The notes: a model not told the origin generated them from the sequence alone. A stretch of DNA of 64,000 nt from Phocaeicola faecalis (GCF_021730445.1 NZ_JADNRM010000007.1:62001-126000); one strand, 5' to 3'. Counted from the stretch's first letter, positions 15,465 to 24,953 are shown. A program made the numbers and translations.

Positions 15465-16769
15465 TCATGAGTAGCGCTTCGGATAGCGGAGTATGATACT
15501 CAACAGTGCAAATATCCCGATGGTAACCGGATAGTATAAATACTCGATTACACTCAGTGGTGACAATGCAGCTAGTTTGGAAGCAATTAACATCTGTGCT
15601 CCGTAAGGGATTATTCCTTGGATGACACAGGAGAAAGTATCCAGAATGCTTGCACTCTTGCGCTTGTCCACTCTGTAGCGGGTAGCTATGTCGTTTGCCA
15701 ACGGGCCTACGGTGATGATGGCTATCGTATTGTTTGCCGTGCAAAAGTTGGCAATGCTCACCAATGCTGCAATGCATAATTCGGCACCTCGTTTGCTGTT
15801 TACGTGTTTGGTTAGTTTTTGAATAATATAATCCACTCCACCGTTAAAACGAATCAGTTCCAACATTCCGCCTGCCATGAGTGTGATGATAATTAAATCA
15901 CCCATTCCCGTGATGCCTGTTCCCATAGAGCCAAACCAGTCGAAGAAGCTGATACTTCCGGTCAATATTCCGATGATTCCTGTGCTGGCAATTCCCAAGA
16001 TGAGCACTAAGGCTACATTCATACCGGCAATGGCTGTTCCCAGCACCACCAGGTAAGGAATAACTTTCACCCATTCTACTGAATGTACTTCGGGAGTAGT
16101 CATAATATCCATTCCCCTGAAAATATAATAACCGAACACTATCAATGCCGCCGGCAAAGCAATCATAAAGTTTACCCGAAACTTATCACGCATGGCACAT
16201 CCTTGGGTACGCGTGGCTGCGATGGTAGTATCCGAAATAAAGGAAAGATTATCACCGAAAAAGGCGCCTCCCACCACAATACCTACCATGAATGCCAGAT
16301 TCATGTCTGTTTTCTCGGCAATACCTGCCACTACCGGCACTAATGCTACAATTGTTCCTACCGAGGTTCCAATGGAGATGGATATGAAACAGGCAGCTAG
16401 AAAGACACCTGCCAATAAGAGGTTGTCAGGCAATAAATGGAGCGTCATATTAACGGTTGCATCGATGGCGCCGATATCTTTTGCACTTTGGGCAAAAGCA
16501 CCTGCCAAAATAAAAATCCATATCATCAACATGATGTTCTTATTGGCTGCACCGATGGAGTATTGCAACATTCGTTCATTCAGGCTCAGTCCTTTGGTGA
16601 TGCAGACAGCATATACCGAAGAAACCATGAATGCAACGGTTATGGGGACTTTATAAAAATCATCTACTATGAGAGATGTTACCAAATAAAGACACAGAAA
16701 TACCAGTAACGGACTAAGTGCCCATAGACTGGGTTTATTGGTTATAGGAGTTAATTTTTCACCGTTCAT
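15465..16769 (-). CDS. NhaC-family Na+/H+ antiporter
   Basis: A 434-residue integral membrane protein with about ten to twelve hydrophobic segments. Typical NhaC/YqkI-like stretches include SIGTSVGTIVALVPVVAGIA and GGAFFGDNLSFISDTTIAAT; the latter carries the conserved Asp residues of the transport core. It likely exchanges Na+ for protons, or an organic acid as in malate/lactate antiporters. It is a single gene with its own -7 box at 16797-16804 and converges on the GNAT-LipB gene with only 23 bp between. Confidence 0.9.
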   Translation of the reverse strand: MNGEKLTPITNKPSLWALSPLLVFLCLYLVTSLIVDDFYKVPITVAFMVSSVYAVCITKGLSLNERMLQYSIGAANKNIMLMIWIFILAGAFAQSAKDIGAIDATVNMTLHLLPDNLLLAGVFLAACFISISIGTSVGTIVALVPVVAGIAEKTDMNLAFMVGIVVGGAFFGDNLSFISDTTIAATRTQGCAMRDKFRVNFMIALPAALIVFGYYIFRGMDIMTTPEVHSVEWVKVIPYLVVLGTAIAGMNVALVLILGIASTGIIGILTGSISFFDWFGSMGTGITGMGDLIIITLMAGGMLELIRFNGGVDYIIQKLTKHVNSKRGAELCIAALVSIANFCTANNTIAIITVGPLANDIATRYRVDKRKSASILDTFSCVIQGIIPYGAQMLIASKLAALSPLSVIEYLYYPVTIGIFALLSIILRYPKRYS

Positions 16770-16796
16770 GAATTTCTATTTTTATGAAATGGGGTG

Positions 16797-16804
16797 CAAA
16801 GTTA
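16797..16804 (-). promoter_or_regulatory. -7 box for the NhaC gene
   Basis: CAAAGTTA on plus reads TAACTTTG on minus and matches TAnnTTTG, 28 bp from the start codon. Confidence 0.5.
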
Positions 16805-16873
16805 CAAAAAAGACTGCTTGATACCTCGTTAGCAGAATTAATTTATCCTTTTTTGGGTTACTAAGCGTGAGTT

Positions 16874-16890
16874 CGGTATTAAGAATACCG
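16874..16890. promoter_or_regulatory. Short perfect palindrome CGGTATTaagAATACCG
   Basis: Two 7-base arms with a 3-base spacer lie about 70 bp upstream of the NhaC -7 box. It is too short and lacks a T-run for a terminator; it may be a regulator binding site or chance. Confidence 0.3.
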
Positions 16891-16931
16891 GGTTGTGGAT
16901 TGGGTTTAGTGATAGAAGGATATTATGAATA

Positions 16932-16987
16932 GAAGAACAAAAGAACAAATCCAAACACCCTATTTAGAATTTGTCCTTTTGTTCTTC
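16932..16987. terminator. Intrinsic terminator downstream of uxaA
   Basis: Arms of 19 bp (16932-16950 and 16969-16987), GAAGAACAAAAG at the outer end, pair with a single mismatch. It follows the uxaA stop codon on the minus strand. Confidence 0.75.
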
Positions 16988-17018
16988 TCCTAAAGGAATA
17001 ATGTGGCGAATATAGGTA

Positions 17019-18509
17019 TCAGAGGGTTACTCCTGTTTTAAAGATGGCTATTTCGCGGTAATTCTTCTTTTCATTATTTACGAATTCGCCGCTTGCCACT
17101 TTGATGACATAATCAATGAATCTTTCGCATGTCTTTTCCATCGGTTCATGCTCTACGATAACACCCGCATTGAAGTCTATCCATCCCGGCTTGTTTTTTG
17201 CCAGTGCGGAGTTGGTTGAAATCTTCATGGTGGGGACATAAGTGCCGAAAGGAGTACCGCGACCGGTAGTGAAAAGCACCATGTGGCAACCGCAAGAGGC
17301 GAGGGCAGTAGCTGCCACTAAGTCGTTGCCCGGCGCCGAAAGCAGATTCAGTCCTTTCACTTTTAGGCGTTCGCCATAAGGCAATACCCCGTCAACGTAA
17401 GATTTGCCGCACTTTTGTGTACAGCCTAATGCCTTGTCTTCCAGTGTAGAGATACCGCCCGCCTTGTTTCCCGGTGACGGATTTTCGCCTACCGGTTCCC
17501 CATGAGACAAGAAGTATTCCTTAAAGTTATTGATGAGCCGGACAGTCTGCTCAAACAATTCTTTGTTACGGCAACGGTTCATCAAGATAGTTTCCGCACC
17601 AAACATTTCCGGCACTTCCGTCAAGACTGAGGTACCTCCTTGGGCAATAAGAAAATCGGAGAACATTCCCAGCAAGGGATTGGCTGTGATGCCCGAAAAA
17701 CCGTCCGATCCGCCACACTTCAGACCTACTCTCAGTTCGGATAAAGGAACTTCCACCCGCACATCTTCTTTTGCCTTGGCATAAAGTTCGTGCAATATTT
17801 TCATTCCTTCTTCAAATTCATCGCCCACTTTTTGAGTAACCATAAATTTCACACGGTCGGTGTCATACTCTCCAAGGAACTCACGAAATATATCAGGCTG
17901 GTTGTTTTCGCATCCCAGACTGACAATCAATACGGCTCCCGCATTGGGATGCAGTACCATGTCACGCAGAATTTTCTTAGTGTTTTCATGGTCGTCACCC
18001 AGTTGGGAACAGCCATAATTATGAGGAAATGCCATGATAGCATCTACTCCTTCGCCGTTGGTTTCGCGTCTCAATGCCTCTGCCAGTTGGTTGATTATGC
18101 CATTAACGCATCCCACAGTTGGGATAATCCATATCTCATTGCGGATGCCCACTTCTCCGTTCTTACGGCGGTATCCTTTAAAAGTCAAATCCTTTTTGGG
18201 AATGTCCAGTGAGACTTCCACCGGATTATAAGTATATTCCAGCAATCCGGCAAGGTTGGTCTGGATTTGCTTTTCATTCATCCAGCTTCCCTGTTTCACA
18301 GCCATGCGCGCATGTCCGATGGGGTAACCGTATTTAATGATATCCTCTCCTTCAGAAAAGTCTTTTAAAGCCACTTTATGCCCGGCGGGTATGTTCTCTT
18401 TCAGAACGATTGAAACACCATCCACAGTAATTGTTTCACCGGATTTAAGTTCTGAGATAGCGACAGCAACATTGTCGGCCGGATTGATTTTTAAATACTT
18501 TGTTTCCAT
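17019..18509 (-). CDS. uxaA: Altronate dehydratase
   Basis: A 496-residue UxaA-type enzyme: an N-terminal SAF domain (about 1-90), then the catalytic part with YRRKNGEVGIRNEIWIIPTV, FPHNYGCSQLGDD, GLKCGGSDGFSGITANP and LGCTQKCGKSYV. The conserved Cys and His residues fit the iron-dependent dehydratase that turns D-altronate into 2-keto-3-deoxygluconate in galacturonate breakdown. Full length for the family. It starts 12 bp after the LacI-type gene and is cotranscribed with it; kdgK and eda for the next two steps are divergent. Loss of altronate reductase and isomerase genes from the vicinity means those are elsewhere. Confidence 0.92.
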   Translation of the reverse strand: METKYLKINPADNVAVAISELKSGETITVDGVSIVLKENIPAGHKVALKDFSEGEDIIKYGYPIGHARMAVKQGSWMNEKQIQTNLAGLLEYTYNPVEVSLDIPKKDLTFKGYRRKNGEVGIRNEIWIIPTVGCVNGIINQLAEALRRETNGEGVDAIMAFPHNYGCSQLGDDHENTKKILRDMVLHPNAGAVLIVSLGCENNQPDIFREFLGEYDTDRVKFMVTQKVGDEFEEGMKILHELYAKAKEDVRVEVPLSELRVGLKCGGSDGFSGITANPLLGMFSDFLIAQGGTSVLTEVPEMFGAETILMNRCRNKELFEQTVRLINNFKEYFLSHGEPVGENPSPGNKAGGISTLEDKALGCTQKCGKSYVDGVLPYGERLKVKGLNLLSAPGNDLVAATALASCGCHMVLFTTGRGTPFGTYVPTMKISTNSALAKNKPGWIDFNAGVIVEHEPMEKTCERFIDYVIKVASGEFVNNEKKNYREIAIFKTGVTL

Positions 18510-18521
18510 TTATGTCAGTTA

Positions 18522-19601
18522 TTAGATTTGTTTTTTGTGGGCATCCAGATAGAAATCTATATTCTCTACTGTCAGCAAGGTAATGGGCATATAGTTGCAC
18601 TGCTTCACTTCTTTTTTGAAAATGAGATGATTGCAAAGACTTTCCACACCGCAGTATCCCTGAACGGACGGTTGCTGTGCAATCAAAAAATCTACAGTTC
18701 CTTCTTTCAGGCAGTGTACATTGCGGCTCAGCAGGTCATACCCCATCAGCTTGAAGTCCTTTTTGTTATGCTTTAGCAAATACTCTCCCACAATATATAC
18801 TTTGGAATTGAACGTGATACCGCAATTAATTTGAGGATGTTCGATAAAGAAGCGTTGTAGCAGTATCTCATCCTCGTCGGGACGCTTGGCGTAGAGGTTT
18901 AGTTCTACAATCCGACAGTCGGGGAAATGTTCCTGCATGTATTTTCTGAAACCTTTCTCCCGGTTCTCCTGTTGGTTGGACCCCAATCGCCCTTCATTAA
19001 TTTGACGGAACACGACAATTTCTTTCGGTCTCTCTCCCAGCATCATTGCCATGCGTGCGGCAAAATAACCGCTTTGTTCGGATTTCTGTCCAAAGAATGC
19101 CAAAGGACGAAGACTGGGTACATTGGAGTCGATAAAGATGTAAGGGATTTCCTTCTTTTGCAATTGTTCGATAAACTGTGAAGTGATTTCGGGAACGGTG
19201 GGAGCCACCAAAACTCCGTCCACTTCCCGGGCCAATATCTCTTTGCCGGAATTTGTGAAAGAAGCATATTCATATTGGTCGTAATAGGAGATGGAGAGCG
19301 TGATATGGAAATCAGAAAATGTTTCCACAGCACGTTTTATGCCGGCTTCCACATCAGTCCAATAGTCTCCTTCTTTGTGCTGGGGAAGCAGACAGACAAA
19401 CAGATACTTTTTGTTTGAGGCCAATGCACTGGCATACATATTGGGCTGGTAATCCAGTTGCTTTAAGATTTCTTCCACTCTCTTTCGGCTGGCTTCCGAA
19501 ACTCCGGTGCGGCCATGCAATACGCGGTCTACTGTGCCAACCGATACGTCCGCTAAGCGGGCAATATCTTTAATTCTGATTCTTTCGGGCAGTTTATTCA
19601 T
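18522..19601 (-). CDS. LacI-family regulator of hexuronate/KDG genes
   Basis: A 359-residue LacI/GalR protein when started at the ATG at 19601; the longer frame from 19715 crosses the promoter. The N-terminal HTH is RIKDIARLADVSVGTVDRVL followed by HGRTGVS, the hinge-helix region is VEEILKQLDYQPN, and the rest is a periplasmic-binding-protein-like sensor. Its position between uxaA and the divergent kdgK-eda pair makes it the probable pathway regulator, sensing KDG or a related acid. Two similar 12-bp sites lie in its leader (19621-19632) and at the kdgK promoter (19704-19715). Confidence 0.93.
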   Translation of the reverse strand: MNKLPERIRIKDIARLADVSVGTVDRVLHGRTGVSEASRKRVEEILKQLDYQPNMYASALASNKKYLFVCLLPQHKEGDYWTDVEAGIKRAVETFSDFHITLSISYYDQYEYASFTNSGKEILAREVDGVLVAPTVPEITSQFIEQLQKKEIPYIFIDSNVPSLRPLAFFGQKSEQSGYFAARMAMMLGERPKEIVVFRQINEGRLGSNQQENREKGFRKYMQEHFPDCRIVELNLYAKRPDEDEILLQRFFIEHPQINCGITFNSKVYIVGEYLLKHNKKDFKLMGYDLLSRNVHCLKEGTVDFLIAQQPSVQGYCGVESLCNHLIFKKEVKQCNYMPITLLTVENIDFYLDAHKKQI

Positions 19602-19620
19602 ATACCTTATTATATATAGC

Positions 19621-19632
19621 GTGCTCGGACAC
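19621..19632. promoter_or_regulatory. Operator-like site 1 (GTGCTCGGACAC)
   Basis: Ten of twelve bases agree with GTGCACGTACAC at 19704-19715. It lies 20 bp upstream of the LacI-type start codon inside the presumed leader, suggesting autoregulation. The size and near-dyad character suit LacI-family operators. Confidence 0.5.
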
Positions 19633-19657
19633 ACTAATAAATTATTTTTTTCACCCA

Positions 19658-19665
19658 CAAATATA
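19658..19665 (-). promoter_or_regulatory. -7 box for the lacI-type/uxaA operon
   Basis: CAAATATA on plus reads TATATTTG on minus, matching TAnnTTTG, 57 bp upstream of the start at 19601. Confidence 0.5.
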
Positions 19666-19673
19666 TAACAATT

Positions 19674-19704
19674 TTTGGTATTAAAAAAATAAATAGTACC
19701 TTTG
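19674..19704 (+). promoter_or_regulatory. kdgK-eda promoter, -33 and -7
   Basis: TTTG at 19674-19677 and TACCTTTG at 19697-19704 are separated by 19 bp, the full Bacteroidetes consensus arrangement. Transcription should start near 19710, inside the second operator-like site. Confidence 0.8.
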
Positions 19705-19715
19705 TGCACGTACAC
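19704..19715. promoter_or_regulatory. Operator-like site 2 (GTGCACGTACAC)
   Basis: An imperfect palindrome (10 of 12 positions) covering the predicted kdgK start site. It resembles site 1 at 19621-19632, 83 bp away. Binding here would block RNA polymerase directly. Confidence 0.55.
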
Positions 19716-19845
19716 GGATGAAATATCCGAGTAGGGGACTGGGCGAAGATGTTAAAGCCTTAACAACTATCGGCTTGCAGACCAGTGCTTTAGTAAAGTG
19801 TAAAGTGAAACGAACAGATAAATAACAATTTAAAATCACGTAATT

Positions 19846-20868
19846 ATGGGAAAAATAGTAACCTTAGGTGAAATCATGTTGAGACTCTCAACTCCGGGAA
19901 ACACACGGTTTGTACAGTCAGACTCATTTGACGTAGTTTATGGCGGTGGTGAGGCAAATGTGGCAGTGAGCTGCGCCAATTATGGTCATGAAGCTTATTT
20001 TGTAACAAAACTACCGAAGCACGAAATCGGCCAGTCTGCTGTCAATGCTTTGCGCAAATATGGTGTGAAGACTGATTTCATTACTCGTGGTGGTGACCGC
20101 GTGGGTATCTATTATTTGGAAACGGGAGCGTCAATGCGTCCTAGCAAGGTTATTTATGACCGTGCACACTCGGCTATCTCAGAGGCCGACCCCACTGATT
20201 TTGATTTCGATGCCATTATGGAAGGGGCCGACTGGTTCCATTGGTCAGGTATTACTCCTGCCATTTCCGACAAGGCTGCCGAGTTGACCCGATTGGCTTG
20301 TGAAGCCGCCAAACGTCATGGTGTGACGGTTTCTGTAGACCTCAACTTCCGTAAAAAGCTGTGGACAAAAGAAAAGGCACAGTCTATCATGAAACCGTTG
20401 ATGAAGTATGTGGATGTATGCATTGGTAATGAGGAAGATGCGGAACTTTGCCTTGGGTTCAAACCGGAAGCAAATGTGGAAGCCGGCGAAACAAATGCCG
20501 AAGGCTACAAAGGCATTTTCAAGGCAATGGCTCAGGAGTTCGGATTCAAATATGTTATTTCAACTTTGCGTGAATCGTTCTCGGCTTCTCACAACGGCTG
20601 GAAGGCAATGATTTATAACGGTGAGGAATTCTATGAATCAAAGCGTTATGATATCAATCCTATTATTGACCGTGTAGGTGGCGGCGACTCATTCTCAGGA
20701 GGTATTATTCATGGATTGCTGACAAAACCCAATCAGGGTGTGGCTTTGGAATTTGCTGTTGCAGCTTCTGCCTTGAAGCACACCATCAATGGTGACTTCA
20801 ATCTGGTTTCTGCTGAGGAAGTGGAAGCATTGGCAGGCGGCGATGCCAGCGGACGTGTTCAGAGATAA
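19846..20868 (+). CDS. kdgK: 2-keto-3-deoxygluconate kinase (PfkB family)
   Basis: A 340-residue ribokinase-family sugar kinase. The N terminus MGKIVTLGEIMLRLSTPGN and GGGEANVAVSCANYGHEAYF are substrate-site motifs, and DRVGGGDSFSGGIIHG near residue 278 carries the anion hole and catalytic Asp. With uxaA and eda beside it, the substrate is almost certainly KDG, giving KDPG. It is preceded by a consensus promoter with an operator-like site and about 130 bp of leader, and followed after 31 bp by eda. Confidence 0.93.
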   Translation: MGKIVTLGEIMLRLSTPGNTRFVQSDSFDVVYGGGEANVAVSCANYGHEAYFVTKLPKHEIGQSAVNALRKYGVKTDFITRGGDRVGIYYLETGASMRPSKVIYDRAHSAISEADPTDFDFDAIMEGADWFHWSGITPAISDKAAELTRLACEAAKRHGVTVSVDLNFRKKLWTKEKAQSIMKPLMKYVDVCIGNEEDAELCLGFKPEANVEAGETNAEGYKGIFKAMAQEFGFKYVISTLRESFSASHNGWKAMIYNGEEFYESKRYDINPIIDRVGGGDSFSGGIIHGLLTKPNQGVALEFAVAASALKHTINGDFNLVSAEEVEALAGGDASGRVQR

Positions 20869-20899
20869 GAATTCAGACATATTTTTGTAAAACAGTAAA

Positions 20900-21574
20900 A
20901 TGGCAAAATTTGATAAAATAGCTGTGTTGAACAAGATTGGTTCTACCGGCATGGTTCCTGTGTTCTACCATAAAGATGCAGAAGTGGCAAAGAAAGTGGT
21001 AAAAGCCTGTTATGAAGGCGGTGTTCGTGCGTTTGAATTCACTAATCGTGGTGATTTTGCTCACGAAGTATTTGCCGAGGTAGTGAAATATGCAGCTAAG
21101 GAGTGTCCTGAAATGGCAATGGGAGTTGGCTCGGTTGTTGATCCGGCTACCGCTGCACTGTATCTTCAGTTAGGGGCAAATTTCGTTGTCGGCCCATTGT
21201 TTAATCCTGAAATAGCCAAGATTTGCAACCGTCGTCTGGTGGCTTATACTCCGGGATGCGGAAGCGTGTCTGAGGTAGGTTTTGCACAAGAAGTGGGCTG
21301 TGACCTTTGCAAGTTGTTCCCCGGTGATGTACTCGGTCCGAAGTTGGTAAAAGGTTTGCTGGCACCGATGCCTTGGTCAAAACTGATGGTGACCGGTGGG
21401 GTAGAGCCTACTCAGGAAAATCTTACTTCATGGATTAAAGCAGGTGTTTTCTGCGTAGGTATGGGCTCTAAGCTTTTCCCGAAAGATAAAGTGGAAGCGG
21501 AAGACTGGGCTTATGTTACTGCAAAATGTAAAGAGGCTTTAGGCTACATTGCGGAGGCTCGCGCAAATAAATAA
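20900..21574 (+). CDS. eda: KDPG/KHG aldolase
   Basis: A 224-residue class I aldolase. The Schiff-base lysine is in [13 protein letters not shown], the proton-transfer Glu in [11 protein letters not shown], and [20 protein letters not shown] and [10 protein letters not shown] complete the phosphate-binding barrel. It splits 2-keto-3-deoxy-6-phosphogluconate to pyruvate and glyceraldehyde 3-phosphate, the last step of this module. It is cotranscribed with kdgK and ends at a GC-rich terminator. Confidence 0.95.
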   Translation: MAKFDKIAVLNKIGSTGMVPVFYHKDAEVAKKVVKACYEGGVRAFEFTNRGDFAHEVFAEVVKYAAKECPEMAMGVGSVVDPATAALYLQLGANFVVGPLFNPEIAKICNRRLVAYTPGCGSVSEVGFAQEVGCDLCKLFPGDVLGPKLVKGLLAPMPWSKLMVTGGVEPTQENLTSWIKAGVFCVGMGSKLFPKDKVEAEDWAYVTAKCKEALGYIAEARANK

Positions 21575-21657
21575 AGAGCAGGCTCCCCTCGTTGTGTGTA
21601 GGGGAGATGCTAAGGCAAGATTATCATTTTGTTTAAAGGTGTGTATAAAAAAGGGTG

Positions 21658-21690
21658 AAAGCCGTCGCAAACTGAATTTGCGGCGGCTTT
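21658..21690 (+). terminator. Intrinsic terminator after eda
   Basis: AAAGCCGTCGCAAA (21658-21671) pairs with TTTGCGGCGGCTTT (21677-21690) with one G-T pair, followed by TCGTTT. A smaller CTCCCCT/AGGGGAG stem lies at about 21585-21607. Confidence 0.85.
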
Positions 21691-21729
21691 TCGTTTAAAA
21701 TATTAGTGAAAAGATTGGTGGATAAACGA

Positions 21730-21737
21730 TAATTTTG
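21730..21737 (+). promoter_or_regulatory. -7 box for the M48 peptidase
   Basis: TAATTTTG matches TAnnTTTG, 56 bp before the start at 21794. Confidence 0.45.
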
Positions 21738-21793
21738 TTCTTTTGTGTCATATTTAGAAATAGAATTAAAAACCATTAACAACTTACACGAAA

Positions 21794-22612
21794 ATGAAAA
21801 AGACTTTGATGAAACTGGCAGTTGTACTGTTGTGTATGACGTGTTCTGTACCGGTAATGGCACAGTTCAATCTGAAAAAGGCCGTAGGTGGCGCTGTGAA
21901 AGCTGCAAAGGCAGTTACGCTGACCGATGAGCAGATGAGGGAATATGTAAAAGAATATATTGACTGGATGGACAAACACAATCAGGTATGTGCCGATGAT
22001 GATCCATACACAGTTCGTTTGAAAAAGCTGACCGAAGGTTTGAATGAAGTGGAAGGCATTCCTTTGAATTTCAAGGTGTACTATGTGATTGATGTGAATG
22101 CGTTTGCTTGTGCCGATGGCAGTGTCCGTGTCTTTTCTTCTTTGATGGACATTATGAGTGATGAAGAATTGCTGGGCGTAATTGGCCACGAGGTAGGTCA
22201 TGTAGCCCATAAGGATTCTAAGAACGGTTTCCGCACGGCATTGCTGACTTCAGCTTTGAAAGACGGTATTTCTTCGCAAGGCGGCAAAGCTGCTGCACTT
22301 ACAGAATCTCAGTTGGGCGATTTGGGAGAAGCGTTGGTTAATGCCACTTACTCACAAAAACAGGAGCGTGAGGCGGATGACTACGGTTACGAGTTTCTGA
22401 AGAAAGCAGGGAAAAATCCGTGGGCAATGGCTCTGTCTTTCCAAAAACTGAAACAGTTGCAGGAAGAAGCCGGTGCACAGAAGAGCAGTAAACTGAATCA
22501 GTTATTCTCTACTCACCCCGATCTTGATGTCCGCATCAAGCGTATGGAGGAAAGAGCTACCGGCGAAGGTATCGAAAAGCCGGAGAATAAAACACCGGAG
22601 GCTGCCCAATAA
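21794..22612 (+). CDS. Exported M48-family metallopeptidase
   Basis: A 272-residue protein with a signal peptide ending VPVMAQ (residues 1-23) and an M48 zinc peptidase domain. HEVGH at 132-136 gives the two zinc His and catalytic Glu, and EREADDYGYEFLKK supplies the third ligand. THPDLDVRIKRM near the end matches the family tail. These BepA/LoiP-like enzymes act in the periplasm on misfolded outer-membrane proteins. A free Cys lies in the leader (CMTC) but is not followed by a typical lipobox position. The gene stands alone between terminators. Confidence 0.93.
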   Translation: MKKTLMKLAVVLLCMTCSVPVMAQFNLKKAVGGAVKAAKAVTLTDEQMREYVKEYIDWMDKHNQVCADDDPYTVRLKKLTEGLNEVEGIPLNFKVYYVIDVNAFACADGSVRVFSSLMDIMSDEELLGVIGHEVGHVAHKDSKNGFRTALLTSALKDGISSQGGKAAALTESQLGDLGEALVNATYSQKQEREADDYGYEFLKKAGKNPWAMALSFQKLKQLQEEAGAQKSSKLNQLFSTHPDLDVRIKRMEERATGEGIEKPENKTPEAAQ

Positions 22613-22677
22613 GACATAAGAACATCCGTGTTGTTTGTTAAAACAGACAATGACAGCTTAAGGAAGTTGTAAATCAT

Positions 22678-22726
22678 AAAAAGAGTCATATTCTTACTCA
22701 GGATTGAGTTTGATATGACTCTTTTT
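22678..22726. terminator. Bidirectional intrinsic terminator
   Basis: AAAAAGAGTCATAT (22678-22691) pairs perfectly with ATATGACTCTTTTT (22713-22726). It lies between the convergent M48 and S9 peptidase genes. Confidence 0.9.
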
Positions 22727-22772
22727 TGTGGTTATGTTTTATATAATGTTCGGACAGAATGTTTCCGCTGAA

Positions 22773-24953
22773 TTATTTCTTCAGCCACTTGTCCAGCCAG
22801 CTAAAGAAGGTGCGTTGCCATAACACTCCGTTCTGGGGCTTCAATACCCAATGGTTTTCGTCCGGGTAAAGCAATAGCTCGGCAGGAACTCCGCGAAGCA
22901 CGGCTGCATTAAAGGCAGACATACCCTGTGAGGCCAGGATGCGATAGTCCTTTTCACCGTGGATACACAGGATGGGGGTATCCCATTTGTCTACAAAACG
23001 GTGGGGCGAATTGGCAAACGTGCGTTGTGCCGTTGCATTATTCTTATCCCAGTATGCGCCGCCCATATCCCAATTGGCAAACCACATTTCTTCCGTTTCC
23101 AGATATTGCTGTTCTATATTGAAGATACCATCGTGTGCGATGAAGGCTTTGAAGCGCTTGTCATGGTGACCGGCCAGCCAATAGACCGAATATCCGCCGA
23201 AGCTGGCACCCACACATCCCAGACGGTCTGTGTCCACATAAGGCTCCTTAGAAATATCATCGATGGCCGACAGATAGTCTTTCATACACTGACCTCCGTA
23301 ATCGCCACTGATTTGTTCCAGCCATTCCATGCCGAAGCCGGGCAGACCGCGACGGTTGGGGGCAATGATGATGTAGTCGTTGGCCGCCATTATCTGGAAG
23401 TTCCAACGGTAGCTCCAGAACTGGCTGACAGGACTTTGCGGGCCGCCTTCGCAGAATAGCAGAGTGGGGTATTTCTTGTTCGGGTCAAAGTTGGTGGGAT
23501 AGATTACCCATGAAAGCATTTGTTTGCCATCGGTGGTCTTGGTCCATCTTTCTTCCACTTTGCCCAATTTCAGCTGATTGAAGATGTGGTCATTCTCATG
23601 TGAGATTTGAGCCAACTGGCCGTCGGCAGGAGTGAGGGTATAGATTTCATCGGCTGCACTGATGGAATGGCGTTTGGTAACCAACTTATCGCCTGCCATC
23701 GCCACCGAACCGTAGTCGTACATACCGTCGGTCAGTTTCTTCACTTCGCCGTTCAGGTTAGTACTGTATATCATGCTGGTACCATGCCATACACCGACAA
23801 AGTACAGGCTTTGGGAGTCATTGTTCCAGCAATAGTCGTCTACACCCGATTCGAAACTCTCGGTGATATAAGTCTTCTTTTTGCTGCCCAAATCCATTAC
23901 ACACAGGCGGTTGCGGTCACTCTCATATCCGTCGCGTTCCATGCTTTGCCATGCGATGTACTTGCCGTCGGGCGAGAATTTGGGGTTGATGTCATACCCT
24001 TTGTTCTCGTCTTTTACAGTCAGTTTGACTGCTTGTGGGGTAGCGCCGTCCATTGCATTGGTCATGGTAGCAGGTATGCTGCTTTCAGTATAGTCCTTGC
24101 ATAGATTCTCGGTCTTTTTGCTTTCCAAATCATAAAGGTAGATATCCGAATCGGTAGAGATGGCGTAAGCCAGCCCTTGCTTCTTGCGGCTGGTATAGGC
24201 TATTTGTTTAGAGTCGCTGCTCCATGCCAGTTGCTCGATGCCGCCGAACGGTTTCATCGGAGCTTCAAATGGTTCGCCCTCCATAATGTCGGTGGCCGCT
24301 CCCATCATGTTGCCGTCAAAGTCGGCTACAAAGGGATGCGGAGTCGTTTCCACCCATTCGTCCCAATGCTTGTACATCAGGTCGTTTACAATGATACCGC
24401 TGGCTTTGGGCAGGTCAGGATAGAGGTCTACGGTGCGCTGACCATATTTTACCTGCGAAATGAAAAGAATTTTTCTGCCATCCGGTGAGAACGAGAATCC
24501 TTCTATGTCTCCTTTGAAGTCGGAGATGATGCGGCGTTCCGAACCGTCAGGGTTCATTTCCCAAATCTGGCTGCCGCCACTTTCATTGCACAGGAATGCA
24601 ATCTTGGTTCCTCCCTTTATCCATTGGGGCTCTCCTTCGTTCCAGGCTGTTTGGGTAAGCAGGGTATTGTTTTGCCCGTCGGCATCCATTACATAAATCA
24701 CACGGTGGCTTTTGTTTTCGGGAACACTGTAGTATACTACGGTGTAGGCTATTTTCTTGCCGTCGGGTGATACACTCAAGCTGCCTATACGTCCCATTGC
24801 CCAGAGGGTTTCGGGGGTGAGGCGGCCGTCTTTGATGGAAATCTCTTGCTTACCGATGATGGGCTCGTAGCCCTGTCCTTCCTGCTTTATCTCAGTGCAG
24901 GAAGAAGCTAGCATAAGTGCTGCTGCCATGATGGTTGCGCTTGATTTATTCAT
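22773..24953 (-). CDS. S9-family (prolyl-oligopeptidase type) peptidase, lipoprotein
   Basis: A 726-residue secreted serine peptidase. MAAALMLASSC is a lipobox (Cys19), so it is probably membrane-anchored. An N-terminal WD40-like beta-propeller (repeated FSPDGRKI, WSSDSKQIAYTS) covers about 50-440. The C-terminal alpha/beta hydrolase has nucleophile Ser584 in GASFGGYS, Asp669 in GEKDYR and His701 in ENHWV. It resembles acylaminoacyl/dipeptidyl peptidases that trim short peptides in the periplasm. It stands alone, with a promoter box at 24988-24995. Confidence 0.95.
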   Translation of the reverse strand: MNKSSATIMAAALMLASSCTEIKQEGQGYEPIIGKQEISIKDGRLTPETLWAMGRIGSLSVSPDGKKIAYTVVYYSVPENKSHRVIYVMDADGQNNTLLTQTAWNEGEPQWIKGGTKIAFLCNESGGSQIWEMNPDGSERRIISDFKGDIEGFSFSPDGRKILFISQVKYGQRTVDLYPDLPKASGIIVNDLMYKHWDEWVETTPHPFVADFDGNMMGAATDIMEGEPFEAPMKPFGGIEQLAWSSDSKQIAYTSRKKQGLAYAISTDSDIYLYDLESKKTENLCKDYTESSIPATMTNAMDGATPQAVKLTVKDENKGYDINPKFSPDGKYIAWQSMERDGYESDRNRLCVMDLGSKKKTYITESFESGVDDYCWNNDSQSLYFVGVWHGTSMIYSTNLNGEVKKLTDGMYDYGSVAMAGDKLVTKRHSISAADEIYTLTPADGQLAQISHENDHIFNQLKLGKVEERWTKTTDGKQMLSWVIYPTNFDPNKKYPTLLFCEGGPQSPVSQFWSYRWNFQIMAANDYIIIAPNRRGLPGFGMEWLEQISGDYGGQCMKDYLSAIDDISKEPYVDTDRLGCVGASFGGYSVYWLAGHHDKRFKAFIAHDGIFNIEQQYLETEEMWFANWDMGGAYWDKNNATAQRTFANSPHRFVDKWDTPILCIHGEKDYRILASQGMSAFNAAVLRGVPAELLLYPDENHWVLKPQNGVLWQRTFFSWLDKWLKK

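Noticed and set aside
19740-19845. Riboswitch in the kdgK leader
   Set aside because: The leader is about 130 bases but I found no conserved riboswitch core and no terminator hairpin before the start codon.
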